Positions 44,728 through 57,511 of a stretch of DNA of 64,000 nt are shown here, one piece after another (the first letter of the stretch is position 1; each line of letters starts with the position of its first letter). Both the position numbers and the translations under genes were made by a program. The notes under the pieces are model-generated. The model saw only the letters and a list, made by a program, of their open reading frames with translations, searched no databases and was not told where the DNA came from. Source of the DNA: Drosophila miranda (lineage: Eukaryota; Arthropoda; Insecta; Diptera; Drosophilidae); contig NC_046673.1 of NCBI RefSeq assembly GCF_003369915.1, positions 4,262,001-4,326,000 on the forward strand. The letters are read 5' to 3'.

Positions 44728-45825
44728 TATACCCGATACTCAAAATGAGTATTGGGGTATATTAGATTTGTGGTAAAAGTGGATGTGTGTAACGTCCAGA
44801 AGGAATCGTTTCCGACCCCATAAAGTATATATATTCTTGATCAGCATCAATAGCCGAGTCGATTGAGCCATGTCTGTCTGTCCGTCTGTCCGTCCGTCCG
44901 TCTGTCCGTCTGTCCGTCCCCTTCAGCGCCTAGTGCTCAAAGACTATAAGAGCGAGAGCAACGATATTTTGGATCCAGACTTCTGTGATATGTCACTGCT
45001 ACAAGAATATTTCAAAACTTTGCCCCGCCCATTTCCGCCCCCACAAAGGGCGAAAATCTGTGGCATCCACAATTTCGACGATACGAGAAAACTAAAAACG
45101 CAGAATCGTAGAAGATGACTATATCTTCTAGAGTGCAAAATCTGAACCAGATCGTATAATTATTATAGCCAGAATCAAGAAAACAATTTAATTTTTTCTC
45201 GCCCTGTCTCTCTCTAACACACACGTAGCATAGCCGGCTTTGCTTAGAGTAAAACATTAGCGCCTAGATCTCAGAGACTATAAAAGCTAGAGCAACCAAA
45301 TTTGGTATCCACACTCCTAATATATCGGACCGAGACGAGTTTGTTTCAAAATTTCGCCACACCCCCTTCCGCCCCCGCAAAGGATGAAAATCTGGGGATA
45401 TTCACAAATCTCAGAGACTATTAAGGCTAGAGTAACCAAATTTGGTATCCGCACTCCTGTTAGATCTCACTATAAAATGTATATCTCAAAATTTCGCCCC
45501 ACCCCCTACCGCCCCCACAAAAGACGAAAATCTGTTGCATCCACAATATTGAGGATACGAGAAAACTAAAAACGCAGAATCATAGATAATGATCATATAT
45601 ATCAGATTGCTGTATCTGGATCAGATCAGATCATTTTTATAGCCAAAAGGAACATATCAATTTCAATTTCACGCTCAGACTGATTTTCTGTCTCTCTCGC
45701 ACGCACTCCTTGTCGTGTCGTTTAATATTAGCGGCGTCTGCCGGAGGAGAGCCATACTGACTTAGTATCGGGTATAACTGTAGAGTTGCGGTGTCCGCAG
45801 CAACTCACAACGTTCCCCCTCGTTT
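44728..45825 (+). mobile_element. DINE-1/Helentron element I
   Basis: A full-length copy in the same orientation as H. The first 450 bp differ from H clearly, while the next 200 bp (from CACGTAGCATAGCC) are nearly identical to it. Both termini are intact. It lies between the two 322-bp repeats. Confidence 0.93.
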
Positions 45826-46105
45826 GATACTGCTAAGGGCTCAAAAAAAAAATATTTGTTTTGATATTATTTTATATCAAAAACGACTCCCAAACGATAT
45901 CGCAAAAGGCTCGCAAATGATATCGCAAAAGGCTCGCAAACGATTCCTCTGCGAGTTATCATAAATGATACTTTCACTGCCACAAACTGAACGACACAAG
46001 TATCATATTTGTATCATATGCGGGTCCGAATGCGAGCGTTTTGTCGGGTTAAGTCTCGCATTTGACTCGTATGCGATATCATTTGTGATCGTTTGGTTTG
46101 CTGGG

Positions 46106-49100
46106 TTATAGCACATTTGATTCACAGACCTTGATGTATGAAGTTTTTGGTCATGTCGTTGGAGAGGACAGCAATGTAATTCCAAACTTCGTGGCATGCC
46201 GAAATTGTTTTACGATTTTCAAATTTACTGGTGCCACGTCCAATTTGGTCCGGCATAAGTGCTATAAGGCTGTTGGAATACGCCTATTCAACTTTCAAAT
46301 AATAACATTAAATACTACTAACTAATACTATTGATATATTAAGTATTATTATGTTAAGTTAGTCTGGTCACAGTTGAAGTGGACACTACTTCCTCTTTCC
46401 TTTCTGCTCTCGAATCGAATGTACATATGTGGTACCGGTGTTACAGTCAAAATATAATCAAAGAATATATAAATAATCAATGAACAAAAAAAACAAATAA
46501 AAAAGTTTTTTTTAAATTTAATATCATAACTAGTTAACCAATAAAGGATACCAAATCTGAAGAAAACGATAACGTTTATGAAGGTAGATGCCGAAACGAA
46601 ATTATTAGTGACAAAGGTCGTGACGAAGTGGGTCGTTCAAAATTGTCGACCATTTAGTATTATCAGTTGCCCTTGATATTTTAAGTCGTTTTGGACCAAA
46701 CGTAAACATTAGCAGCCTGCTACCTCATCCAACAACGAGATCGCGTAACGACACAGACTTATACAATAAGGAACTTCAAGCTGTCACAGAAGAAATAGCC
46801 TTAATGAAAGGCAATGACTACACTATCACGTCAGACGCATGGACAGATACCTTTTCGCAGACGTCCTATTTAGTCCTTCACACTATATATTTAAAGGAAG
46901 CATGAAAACCCGTCTGTTGGAAATGATCTGCATTAAAGGTGAATCTGCAACAAGTTCGTGTTTATACCCTTACAGAGGGTATTAAATTGTTATCGAAATG
47001 TGAAGCAAATGAGGACAACAATTTTTCTTTCTTACTTTTATTTATTTGCAGGCACATTAATTCGCACTAAGGTGGAACAATGTTTGAATTCTTTTGGGTT
47101 AGATTTAAACGACGCCATTATTGTTACAGACAGTGGATCAAACATGATATCTGCATTTAAGGAATCAGCTCAGATTCATTGTATAAATCATTTGTTAAAC
47201 AATGTTGTTGAAAAAGCATTCAGAGCAGTTCCAGAATTGGTTCAAATCGAAAAAAATACGCAAAACTGGCTATATATTTCAAGAGGTCCGGACAGAACGT
47301 AAAATTCAGGTTTAGTCGTGTGTCAGACGAGATGGAATAAAATTACGATACGATAGAGCACAAATTTTAAATAAAAAAACATAAATTAATCGTTAAGATG
47401 GGTTGAATTATAGCGACATTACTGCAGTCACAAATTTACTCTCCAAAATCGAGGAAATTTTAAAATTCTTGTTGAAAAATGCAGAAGTAAATCCATCGAT
47501 CTGGCTACTCTTTTCTATCCATGTATGATGCCATAATTTGTTTTTCTGAGAATGGCAAAAACACAGACACCAACTCATATACATTCAGCGTCATGTTGAA
47601 ACGGAGAAGTCTCAACCCAGCAAACCAACTAACGTGCCTTTTGCGAGAGTTCCGCAAAATGCTCGCAAACGAGCTCGCAAGCGAGCTTGTGTACGAGCGA
47701 TATGGTTTTGTGTCGCAAAACGCTCGCAAACGAGCTCGCAAGCGAGCCAAAAATGAGCTCTACTTCTTGTGTCGCAAAACGCTCGCAAACGAGCTCGCGA
47801 GCGGGAGTTTTGCAATAGGAAAGTGCGCTTCGACTGTGCTGCCGGTCGAAAGCCAAAAAAAAGCAAGGCTTCGTGTGCCTTCGGTCCGGCAATTCTCCTT
47901 CGGCTTTGTGTTCACGTCTCGACAGATGACGTGTCGACAGATTAGTGGTCGAAAAGTCATTCGTGTTTTTCTTTTTTTACATGTGTCGAGCATTAGAAAC
48001 AAGTGCAAATAAAGCGTGCGTTCCTTGCGCCGTCATTTCAATTATTTTCGTCGAACTGTGCAGTGCTAAGTTAAAAATCTCTACCATCTATTACGCATTT
48101 AAAAGAAATTTCTGCCAATCGGTAAGTACATTATTAATAAAATAAATAAAATGTCTTACAAAGAAAAAGCCGAACATATATCGAACATGTAATTCCCCAA
48201 TTTTTAATATATTTTATATTTTCTACAGATGCATTTAAACAGAAGTTTGCGCTCGACGATCAGGATTTCGACCATACAACTCAAAAATATTTCCAGTATG
48301 CTCAGGAACGGAAGGCCAGATTGGAAAAAAGTGATGCAAAAAAACTTAAGTTGTAGTACATAGTTCATACATATTACATATATACATTAAATTCATTTCA
48401 TATTACAATTTAAAAATATTTTTTATTACGGAACAAAATGGGAACGGGTCAAAAAAAAACTCTCGCAAAAACTATTTCTTGCGAGCCTTTTGCGACATCG
48501 TTTGCGAGCCTTTTGCGATATCATTTATGATAGCTCGCAAAGGAATCATTTGTGAGCCTTTTGCGATATCATTTATGAGTCTTTTTTGATACTGCTATGG
48601 GCTCGAAAAAAATATTTATTTTGATATTATTTTATATTAAAAACGACTCATAAATGATATCGCAAAAGGCTCACAAATGATATCGCAAAAGGCTCATAAA
48701 TGATATCGCAAAAGGCTCGCAAACGATTCCTTTGCGAGCTATCATAAATGATACTTTCACTGCCACAAACTGAACGACACAAGTATCATATTTCTATCAT
48801 ATGCGGGTCCGAATGCGAGCGTTTTGTCGGGTTAAGTCTCGCATTTGACTCGTATGCGATATCATTTGTGAGCGTTTGGTTTGCTGGGAAGCTGCAAGAG
48901 TGTATTGGTGTGCGCTGTACTGTACAAGAGGCTGCGTGCCTTGTATATGTATATTTTTCAATAGTTCTTGAAGTCGGAAAAATATTCGACTATGCGACTA
49001 TGCATTCATGCTTTTCAAAAGTTCATCAAAGACTCTATTTCAGACAAAGATATTGAACAAAAATTGGTCAAGAACTGGTCCTTGAGCATGCATAGCGACT

Positions 49101-49640
49101 CAGTACTCTTTTAAAGTACTCAAAGAATTATAAATGAATTGCGTTACTTTTATGCCTTCTAACAAATCAATTGATACAAGTGGATAGAACTCTCACTATT
49201 GAAGAGTGTAAAAATATGATGCGATCGTTTTTCGCTGATGACAAGGAAAACATACCCCTGTCGGCGATTCGTTCAAATAAATGCGAGGAGTTTTTAGCTG
49301 ATTTTATCGAACCACCTTCAGGACAGTCAGACGAAGAAGTCTTGACAAGGGAAATAGTGGCGTAATCCAATATACGAGTATACCTATGAAAGACGACTTC
49401 AATGTTTTGCACTGGTGGAATGAAAACCAATCGCAGCTCCGAATATTATATAAATAAATCTGCAAAATATTTGCAACACCAGATGCTCAGCTTCCTCCGA
49501 AAGAGTGTTTTCCCTAGCAAGGAACTTAATTTGTGAAAAAAGAAACTCCATTTCAGGCAACGTCGACATGGACAGAACTTTCTCTAAAAATATCCCTAAA
49601 ATCTCCCGAGAGAACTACCCCCAGAACTTTCCTTCAGTTG
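46106..49640 (+). mobile_element. Degenerate hAT transposon, interrupted
   Basis: A BED-type zinc finger (MYEVFGHVVGEDSNVIPNFV, then C..C...H) is at 46133-46267. Transposase core pieces follow at 46680-47290 (TSDAWTDTFSQ, IIVTDSGSNMISAF, INHLLNNVVEKAF). The C-terminal dimerisation region is at 49200-49600 (FNVLHWWNENQ, SERVFSLARNL, CEKRNS in varying frames). Stops and frame changes are frequent. The CCCAGCAAACCAA transposon sits inside it at 47616-48888, and another copy with DINE-1 elements adjoins its 5' end. It encodes no intact transposase. Confidence 0.8.
47616..48888 (+). mobile_element. TIR transposon (CCCAGCAAACCAA family), copy 2, both ends present
   Basis: The 1273-bp element starts CCCAGCAAACCAA and ends with the exact reverse complement TTGGTTTGCTGGG. 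Three subterminal copies of a ~60-bp unit (CGCAAAACGCTCGCAAACGA) lie at 47640-47815. The other half is built of inverted ATATCGCAAAAGGCTC motifs that can form a long hairpin (48470-48740). It keeps only the first and last exon remnants of the gene seen in copy 1. I see no clear target duplication and cannot assign a superfamily. Confidence 0.7.
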
Positions 49641-49675
49641 CAACATATTAGTTCTGGTTACTGCAGTAACCGATT

Positions 49676-50154
<479 letters not shown>

Positions 50155-50334
50155 GTCGCTCTGACTAAAAAAAAACCATTGACTAAAATAAGGCTTATAT
50201 ATAGAAGTAATATATATGTACATATATATATATATATGAAGCCTTTATAAACATTAATTGCCCTGCATAAGTTGGCATATTTTCAAATAAAAGAATAATT
50301 CATATATGATCAATAAAGATAGAAACATACCACG

Positions 50335-50985
50335 TCAATAATCGAAGGCGAGGGACTCCAAGAAGGAGGACAAAGCTGGCAAGAAAAAGGAGAATGTTTC
50401 AGAGACAACTCCAAAAAAGTTCAAAACCGAACATAGGACCTCAGAGTAAGGTAGGCAGCCGCGATACGATGACACCGAAATTGACGCAGGATTTGACCAA
50501 AGCTGACGAGAAAAAGAATGATCCAGGGATACCGTCAACCCAAGCTGACGTGACAATAAAAAGAAAGGTTCAACGGTTAACGAGGACATGGCAAATCTCC
50601 TGATCAGTGATTTGTTTGTGATGCGGGACCGCAGCCGCAAACCGTAGGAGGCATTCCACCGCAACTCGCATGAGTACCAATACGCGAGGGAGTGGCTTAA
50701 TAAACTGACAAATATGAAGTGCGACACGGTGTCCAAGGCGCGCATGCGCAACGCAAGAAGCGCCTCAACGGGATTTTTAAGCAGATACCCCAGAAAACTG
50801 GAGGATGGACTTTTCGGACACCACGAATCATGCGTCGAGGCTATAGTTTGGCCTCGAGGCCATGGGACTGAAGACTGGTGCTCCGAGTGTGGCACAGAAA
50901 GTGTGCCGATGATGCTGGCAGACCCGAAGGTTGGACAAATTTGCGAAAAAAGTCCCAAAATGAACTAAGCGCACGTCTTTTATAG
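50335..50985 (+). pseudogene. Unrecognised broken gene with Lys/Glu-rich start
   Basis: A degenerate reading in one frame gives a charged stretch (KKEDKAGKKKENVSETTPKK), several stops, then a cleaner block (MANLLISDLFVMRDRSRKP, EYQYAREWLNKLTNMKCDTV, SKARMRN). The pattern suggests a protein-coding gene with scattered mutations rather than a transposon. I do not recognise the family. It ends about where the amplified block begins (51013). Confidence 0.4.
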
Positions 50986-51012
50986 GCTGCAATGTCGCAG
51001 TAGCCATTCTGC

Positions 51013-51338
51013 TGCGTCGCTGCGACTGCGCATTCGTCTTATTTACTGGCGACAATGAAGACTTCGGGTCTGGCGTTCGGGTACTGACGCGTCATCATGA
51101 GCCACACGAAGAGAGAACATTTTTGCACACAATATATTGTGAACGTTAACGTTCCCCCTCGTTTTTTTTTGTCATGCAGCTACCATACATTGACACACAA
51201 AAAAATTGGGTTTTTTCTAGTCTAGTCTAGTCTAGTCCGAAAACTCTCTCTTCGGGTCTTGTTTTACGCTCAGCACAATAGAGAGCGCTTCCCGCTTCTA
51301 CTTTGATTTTTAAAAGTGCAAGTGCATTTTTAAATTTG
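51013..51338. repeat. Leader of the amplified block, copy 2
   Basis: This nearly base-for-base repeat of 1-326 shows where the second copy of the block is under way. The homology may start upstream of 51013, but the window does not contain the matching left part of copy 1. Confidence 0.8.
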
Positions 51339-52096
51339 TATACCCGATACTCAAAATGAGTATTGGGGTATATTAGATTTGTGGTAAAAGTGGATGTGTG
51401 TAACGTCCAGAAGGAATCGTTTCCGACCCCATAAAGTACATATATTCTTGATCAGCATCCATAGCCGAGTCGATTGAGCCCTGTCTGTCTGTCCGTCTGT
51501 CCGTCCCTATCAGCGCCTAGTGCTCAGGACTATAAGAGCTAGAGCAACGACGTTATATATCCGGACTTCTGTGATATGTCACTGCTACAAGTATATTTCA
51601 AAACTTTGCCCCGCCCATTTCCGCCCCCGCAAAGGACGAAAATATGGGGCATCCACAAATCTCAGAGACTAACCAGAGACTAGAGTAACCAACTTTGGTA
51701 TCCGCACTCCTGTTAAATCTCACTATAAAACGTATATCTCAGAATTTCGCCCCACCCCCTTCCGCCCACACAAAGGACGAAAATCTGTTGCATCCACAAT
51801 ATTGCACACTCGAGAAAACTAAAAACGCAGAATCATAGATAATGACCATATCTATCATATTGCTGAATCTGGATCAGATCGGATCATTTTTGTAGCCAAA
51901 GCAAGAAATCAATTTTCTGTGGCTACGCAGCGCCCGACGTTACGCTCAGACTGATTTTCTGTCTCTCTCGCACGCACTCTTTGTCGTGTGGTTCAATATT
52001 AGCGGCGTCTGCCGCAGGAGAGCCAAACTGACTTAGTATCGGGTATAACTGTAGAGTTGCGGTGTCCGCAGCAACTCACAACGTTCCCCCTCGTTT
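51339..52096 (+). mobile_element. DINE-1/Helentron element J (internally deleted)
   Basis: Twin of element A with the same internal deletion and the same short GTCC array. Only scattered single-base differences separate them. Confidence 0.9.
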
Positions 52097-53581
52097 GTAA
52101 TGTTTTTGAAAAAATTAATAAATAGCTTTAAAAACGTGTCCTGTAAACCACAAACTTTCTTGCTTTATTAACAATGAATCAATCTATGCACAAACAATTG
52201 TTTCATATAAATCGGTAAGTTGGTTAAAATGATATAGCGGTTTGACTTTGGAAAATTGTTGAACCTATTCAGTTGAGCGGCACTGTAAGTATACAATAAA
52301 TATATAACACAAAACCCACCCTTTTCTGCTATCTTGCAAAAGCAGAGAGAGAGAGACAGAGAGACACCAGCTGCGGCTGCACTGTCGGCTGACGTATTTT
52401 TGTTGTACTCAGAAGCAAGCGCATACAAAATCTCACACATGCAGCGACAGCCGATATATCTCTCTCGCTCTTGCAAGGCAGACCTGCGGCGGCGCGACTG
52501 CGCTACTTCGAAGTCATTTTCGCAAATGGCGGCGCTGCCAATTGCTATAAAAAGGCGAGCACAGTCGAAGCCACGCGACTTTATTTTTTTTTTTTTAACT
52601 GTAAACATCTACTCTTCTAAACCTAGTGCGCAGGGAGTCAGCACCGTGCGCACCATGGCACCCCAGAACCTCCGCAACCACACTTCTCGGAGCGTAATTG
52701 AACCTCCGCAACCACACTTCTTGGAGCGTTATTGAACCTCCGCAACCAAAATTCTTGGAGCGTAATTGAACCTCCGCAACCACACTTCTTGGAGCGTAAT
52801 TGAACCTCCGCAACGAATATTCTTCTCGGGGCATGGCTTTTGATTATATTAGTCGGTTTAAATTGTTTAAAACTAAATTATTTAAAAGCTAATTTAAACT
52901 TCAATTAAATAAACCCTCGGCGGGTATGATGCAGGCACGAGTGCTGTCGGCCACCCCGACGGAGGGCAGGCCGTGCTCCTTGCACATGGCCAGGAGGTCC
53001 TTGTTGGTCCTTGTGTCTCCAGGTTCGAGAGCTCCGACATTTCCGCACAAAAACAAAACGGAAAACAGAAACAAAAATCTAGAGCTGACGACCGACTTCT
53101 CTGAAAACCTGAAAACCAAATAATGCTCCGAATCGCGTCTCGCCTGGAGTATTGTAATCTGAATATAGTATATTCGCATACATGGTGCTAGCTTATGGTG
53201 ACTCTAAAAATCTGGCAGCACTGGTATCACCTCAGCCGACTGGATACCGACCGTCTTAGATACTTAAATCTGTTGCTTCTATAGAAAGTTCTAGCTCTGC
53301 ATCTTCGTTAGTGGAAATCAAGATATCGTCATCAAAAGTTTTAGACTCTGATGCCGACTCACTTGACACATTATCTTTTATAATGTTAATTAACATAGTA
53401 TCTTCATCGGGCGAACAGTTCCCAGATATTGTAGTGGAAGTTAGAACTTTCATAGAAAGCATTTTACTAATAATTACATTAAATTCATACATAGTTGGAT
53501 TATTGTTGGTAACACCGCGAGATCTGATTAAATAAAATAAATTTTCTAATGGGTCTTGGTTTAATTTGGATGTAGCAATAT
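52097..53581 (-). repeat. Module U, copy 4
   Basis: The P-like frame is at 53256-53621, the 34-bp repeats at 52665-52830, and the TATAAAAA box (+) at 52546. Unlike its positional twin, copy 1, it retains the ~25 bp near 53130-53155. Copy 1 therefore lost that piece after the block was duplicated, or conversion has occurred. Confidence 0.85.
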
Positions 53582-53621
53582 AAACGAGGGGGAACGTTGT
53601 GAGTTGCTGCGGAGACCGCAA
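53256..53621 (-). pseudogene. P-superfamily transposase C-terminal fragment (module U copy 4)
   Basis: Protein identical to the frames at 10792 and 17997, with the first residues encoded by DINE-1 K. Confidence 0.6.
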
Positions 53622-54690
53622 CTCTACAGTTATACCCGATACTAAGTCAGTATGGCTCTCCTCCGGCAGACGCCGCTAATCTTAAACGACACGACAAAGA
53701 GTGCGTGCGAGAGAGACAGAAAATCAGTCTGAGCGTGACGTCGGGCGCTGCGTAGCCACTGCAAATTGATTTGTTCCTATTGGCTATAAAAATGATCTGA
53801 TCTGATCCAGATTCAGCAATCTGATAGATATGGTCATTATCTATGATTCTGCGTTTTTAGTTTTCTCGAATGTGCAATACTGTGGATGCAACAGATTTTC
53901 GTCCTTTGTGTGGGCGGAAGGGGGTGGGGCGAAATTTTGAGATACACGTTTTATAGTAAGATCTAACAGGAGTGCGGATACCAAATTTGGTTACTCTAGC
54001 CTTAATAGTCTCTGAGATTTTTGAATATCCCCAGATTTTCGTCCTTTGCGGGGGCGGAAGGGGGTGTGGCGAAATTTTGAAACAAACTCGTCTCGGTCCG
54101 ATATATTAGGAGTGTGGATACCAAATTTGGTTGCTCTAGCTTTTGTAGTCTCCGAGATCTAGGCGCTAATGTTTTACTCTAAGCAAAGCCGCCTATGCTA
54201 CGTGTGTGTTAGAGAGAGACAGGGCGAGAAAAAATGAAATTGTTTTCTTGATGCTGGCTATAATAATAATACGATCCAATTCAGATTCCGCAGTCTTAAA
54301 GATATGGTCATTCTCTACAACTCTACGTTTTTGGTTTTCTCATATCTTTAAAATTGTGGATGCCACAGATTTTCGTCCTTTGTGGGGGCGGAAGTGGGCG
54401 GGGCGAAGTTTTGAAATATTTTTGTAGCAGTGACATATCACAGAAGTCTGGATCCAAAACATCGTTGCTCTAGCTCTTATAGTCTTTGAGCACTAGGCGC
54501 TGAAGGGGAAGGACAGACGGACAGACGGACGGACGGACAGACAGACAGGGCTCAATCGACTCGGCTATTGATGCTGATCAAGAATATATATACTTTATGG
54601 GGTCGGAAACGATTCCTTCTGGACGTTACACACATCCACTTTTACCACAAATCTAATATACCCCAATACTCATTTTGAGTATCGGGTATA
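53582..54690 (-). mobile_element. DINE-1/Helentron element K
   Basis: Twin of element B, again ending 37 bp before the Herc4 start codon. It is a few bases different from B, including the GGCGGGGCGAAG block and an intact CACAGAAGTCTGG that is shortened in B. Confidence 0.92.
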
Positions 54691-54727
54691 ATAAATTTCA
54701 GTTAACAATCAAGTGCAACGAAAAGCC

Positions 54728-57147
54728 ATGGCCCTGTATTGCTGGGGCGACGCCTCACACGGTCAATTGGGACTTGGTGGCATCGAGAATGACCAGGTGA
54801 GTCTTGTGCACAAGCACACAAGGAATGGAATACATTTGGATACCCCACTAACAAACTGTCGGGCTTGATTTTCTTGTTTTGTTCGTCTGCAGATCCTTGT
54901 ACCTAGTCAGATAGAGTTTAAGCCCGATTCGCCGGTGCAACAGATTGCCTGCGGACATCGCCACACGCTCTTCCTCACTGCCAACGGGCAGGTGATTGCG
55001 GCCTGCGGAAATAGCGATCACCACCAGCTTTTCCACGAGTTGCCCACCAAAAGGCCACGTATGTCGCCGTTTAGTATGTAAATTTCATTAATCGTGTTTT
55101 GTAATCTCTTTCAACTAAACTCGAAAATGCGTACCGGGCATAAGACCTGGGATACATGTAGTCGGCTGTGGAATCGAACAAAAGCATAGAAAAAATTGAG
55201 GAATGGAAAATAATTTGGAAAATATTCATTCAGTCTCCAGGCCTCGAGTGGGGAGCATCCAAAATTTAAGTTTTTATTTTCGGAAAAAAAAATCAGAAAT
55301 TCTGTGTTAAAAAAAAAAAAATTGTTGGTTCCTAGTTAACAATTTTTTTGTTACTTTTTGGACTTTTGTTATCTTCTGTCCGTTCCGCATGGACATCAAT
55401 TCTTGAGCCTTTGGTATTAGCTACATCTACAGACTCACACGAAGTTTGGAATGCGTATGGTGAAGGTATGGGCGATACCTGAACCAATGACCCAAACCTC
55501 CAGATCAAAAATATACAGAGACACGTCAATATTACTCTTGGGTGATAAGCAGTAGTCCACTTTCATAGATAATCATTTACACAATATAATAGTGAACATT
55601 TCTGGCGGCTTCAAATAAAGAAAGGCGATCGTGATGGTGCCGGGATATCCGAGCTCTGCCGCACTCCAATGCCCCTCTGCAGCTGACGACCATCTTGGGC
55701 ATCCCACTGGCCACCATCGCATGTGGGGGCAACCATTCTTACCTCATCTCCAAGTCCAGTGCAGTGTTCGGCTGGGGCAAGACTTGCGGCCAGCTGGGGC
55801 TCAATGACGAGCAGAATCGTACGTATCCCTCGCAACTGAAGACAATGCGCACGCTGGGCGTGAGATTCGTGACCTGCGGTGACGAGTATTCCGTGTTCCT
55901 CACCAACGAGGGAGGCGTCTTCACCTTCGGTGCTGGAAACTACGGCCAGCTGGGGCATGGCGTCAGCTACAACGAGATGATACCCCGCATGGTCATAGAA
56001 CTGATGGGCAGCACCATCACCCAGGTAGTCTGCGGCAATCGGCACACGCTCGCGCTGGTCCCCTCCGGCGGTCGAGTGTATAGCTTTGGTTTGGGCGCCT
56101 CCGGGCAACGCGAAACACTATAAGTCAGACGCTGCCCAAGGTGGTCATCGGTCCCTGGGTCTCGCCCAGTGGCTCCGCATTGATGGAGTCCAGCGAAGGG
56201 GCCGATGAATCGGTGGTCATTCGGAAAATCTTCTCCGGCGGAGATCAGTCGATTGTGACGACCACTCTCTACGTGACAAAGGTGCCGCCCGAGAATTTGC
56301 GCAGCTACAAGTGGGACAAAGACTCGAGAGACTTCTGCTGCAAAAACGAAACTAATGCTATTTTCTTTCTCTTTGTTGCAGCCCCAAGTCCCAGATCCTT
56401 TTGCTGACGGCAGAGGCCACACAGCAGTGCGCGCATATCAAGCAGAGCGACCTGGATCTTCTGCAGTGCATGGAGGTGATCTTCAAGGGTCAGGCGTGCC
56501 TGAACGGCTCGTTTCTGCTCTCGAGCGACGAGCATTTTGGCTGCTCTGCACGCAATTATGGACTGGATCTGAAGGCCGCCGAGGTGGCATTCGATCATCT
56601 ACGAAGTGTGGAGAACGAGAGCATCAAGCAGGTGGTGCGTACATCTTCCATGACAGCCTTGAATCCCCAATCACCAGTCCCTCCACCCCACCCATCTTTG
56701 ATCCCTCTGTGATCCGATCCGATCCTCAAATGTAGATCTGGGATAATGTAACAAAAGAATTGATTACTTCGCTGGTGGCCTCCCCAGCCGATAAGGAGAG
56801 CCTGCGCGTGTACCTGCTGCTGCCGCTGTACCATGAGTTCATGAACTCCAAGCACTACAAGACGCTTCCGGCGCCCCTGGCCAGTGCCATACTGAAACTG
56901 ACGAAGAATCCGAGCAAGGTGCTACACAAATGGCTGGCCCAAACGCCAGTGGACTACTTCGAGCGCCTGGTTAACATATTTCTGCACGTGGTGATTCACA
57001 TCATCAGCTTCAAAATGGGTCTGATGGCCATCAGTCCAACGTTGGAGAGTTCCCAAAGGGTGAGGATTTGGATTTGATTCCATTACCGACCACCACCACT
57101 AACGCCATCATCCCTTTTAGCTGATGCCATACAATGCTGATTTGGAT
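54728..57147 (+). pseudogene. Herc4: Herc4 pseudogene, copy 2
   Basis: The exons match copy 1 but with a deletion of about 670 bp (copy-1 positions ~4612-5283), joined at CCGAG|CTCTGCCGCACTCC. The third exon and the start of the fourth are gone. Another change reads GYGKNTCGQ in copy 1 and GWGKTCGQ here, two codon-level differences in the same RCC1 blade. The frameshift after ASGQ (near 56108) and the truncation at the mei-38-like junction are shared with copy 1. No functional ligase is encoded. Confidence 0.85.
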
Positions 57148-57461
57148 GTCATATCCGCCGAAAAAATCGGCAGGGTGACACGGTGGAGGGCGGGCTTGAC
57201 CGCCTGGCGCTCGTGGAGCTGGCGAAAGTTGCGCACTGGACGGCTGTGGAACTCGCGCTGCTTGCGCTCCGCCTCGAGGCACTTGCGCAGCTGCTGCTTC
57301 TTCTTGCCCTCGTAGATGTCCTTGAAGCGGTAGACCCGGGGGGTGTGGCAGCCGGCCTTGGCCACCGCCTTCTCCTTGAAGGCCTGTGGCATGGGCTGAT
57401 CCACACTGGCGTTGCCCCAATCGAATTTTATTTTCACATCAGACATTTTTACTTTTTTCAC
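57148..57461 (-). pseudogene. mei-38: TPX2-like (mei-38-like) gene fragment, copy 2
   Basis: Frame from 57461 with the same FHSRP(V)...NFRQLHERQ block. PVPNF reads PVRNF here, which alters the most conserved part of the motif, so this copy is probably not under constraint. The truncation point is the same as in copy 1. Confidence 0.5.
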
Positions 57462-57511
57462 AACGATTTTACGGATGTGTTTGTGTTATATATGTATATA
57501 TATATTTTAGC

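Larger units (their letters stand above)
42366..46105 (+). mobile_element. TIR transposon (CCCAGCAAACCAA family), copy 1, disrupted
   Basis: The sequence after the P element matches the element at 47616-48888 from TTCGTGTGCCTTCGGTCCGG on. It carries remains of a small spliced gene: a start near 42610, an exon 42720-42908 (ICESNAFQFTRNAFDKFIRS), and a last exon 42970-43098 (FALEDQDFDHTTQKYFQYAQ, stop). This weakly recalls the DUF4806-type genes found with transposons. DINE-1 H and I are inserted in or next to its right part. Its right terminus TTGGTTTGCTGGG is at 46093-46105. The left end was lost with the P element's 5' half. Confidence 0.65.

Noticed and set aside
50205-50240. AT-rich TATATA run as a promoter for the gene relic at 50335
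   Set aside because: It is a simple repeat in what looks like the vasa 3' flank and has no other promoter element.
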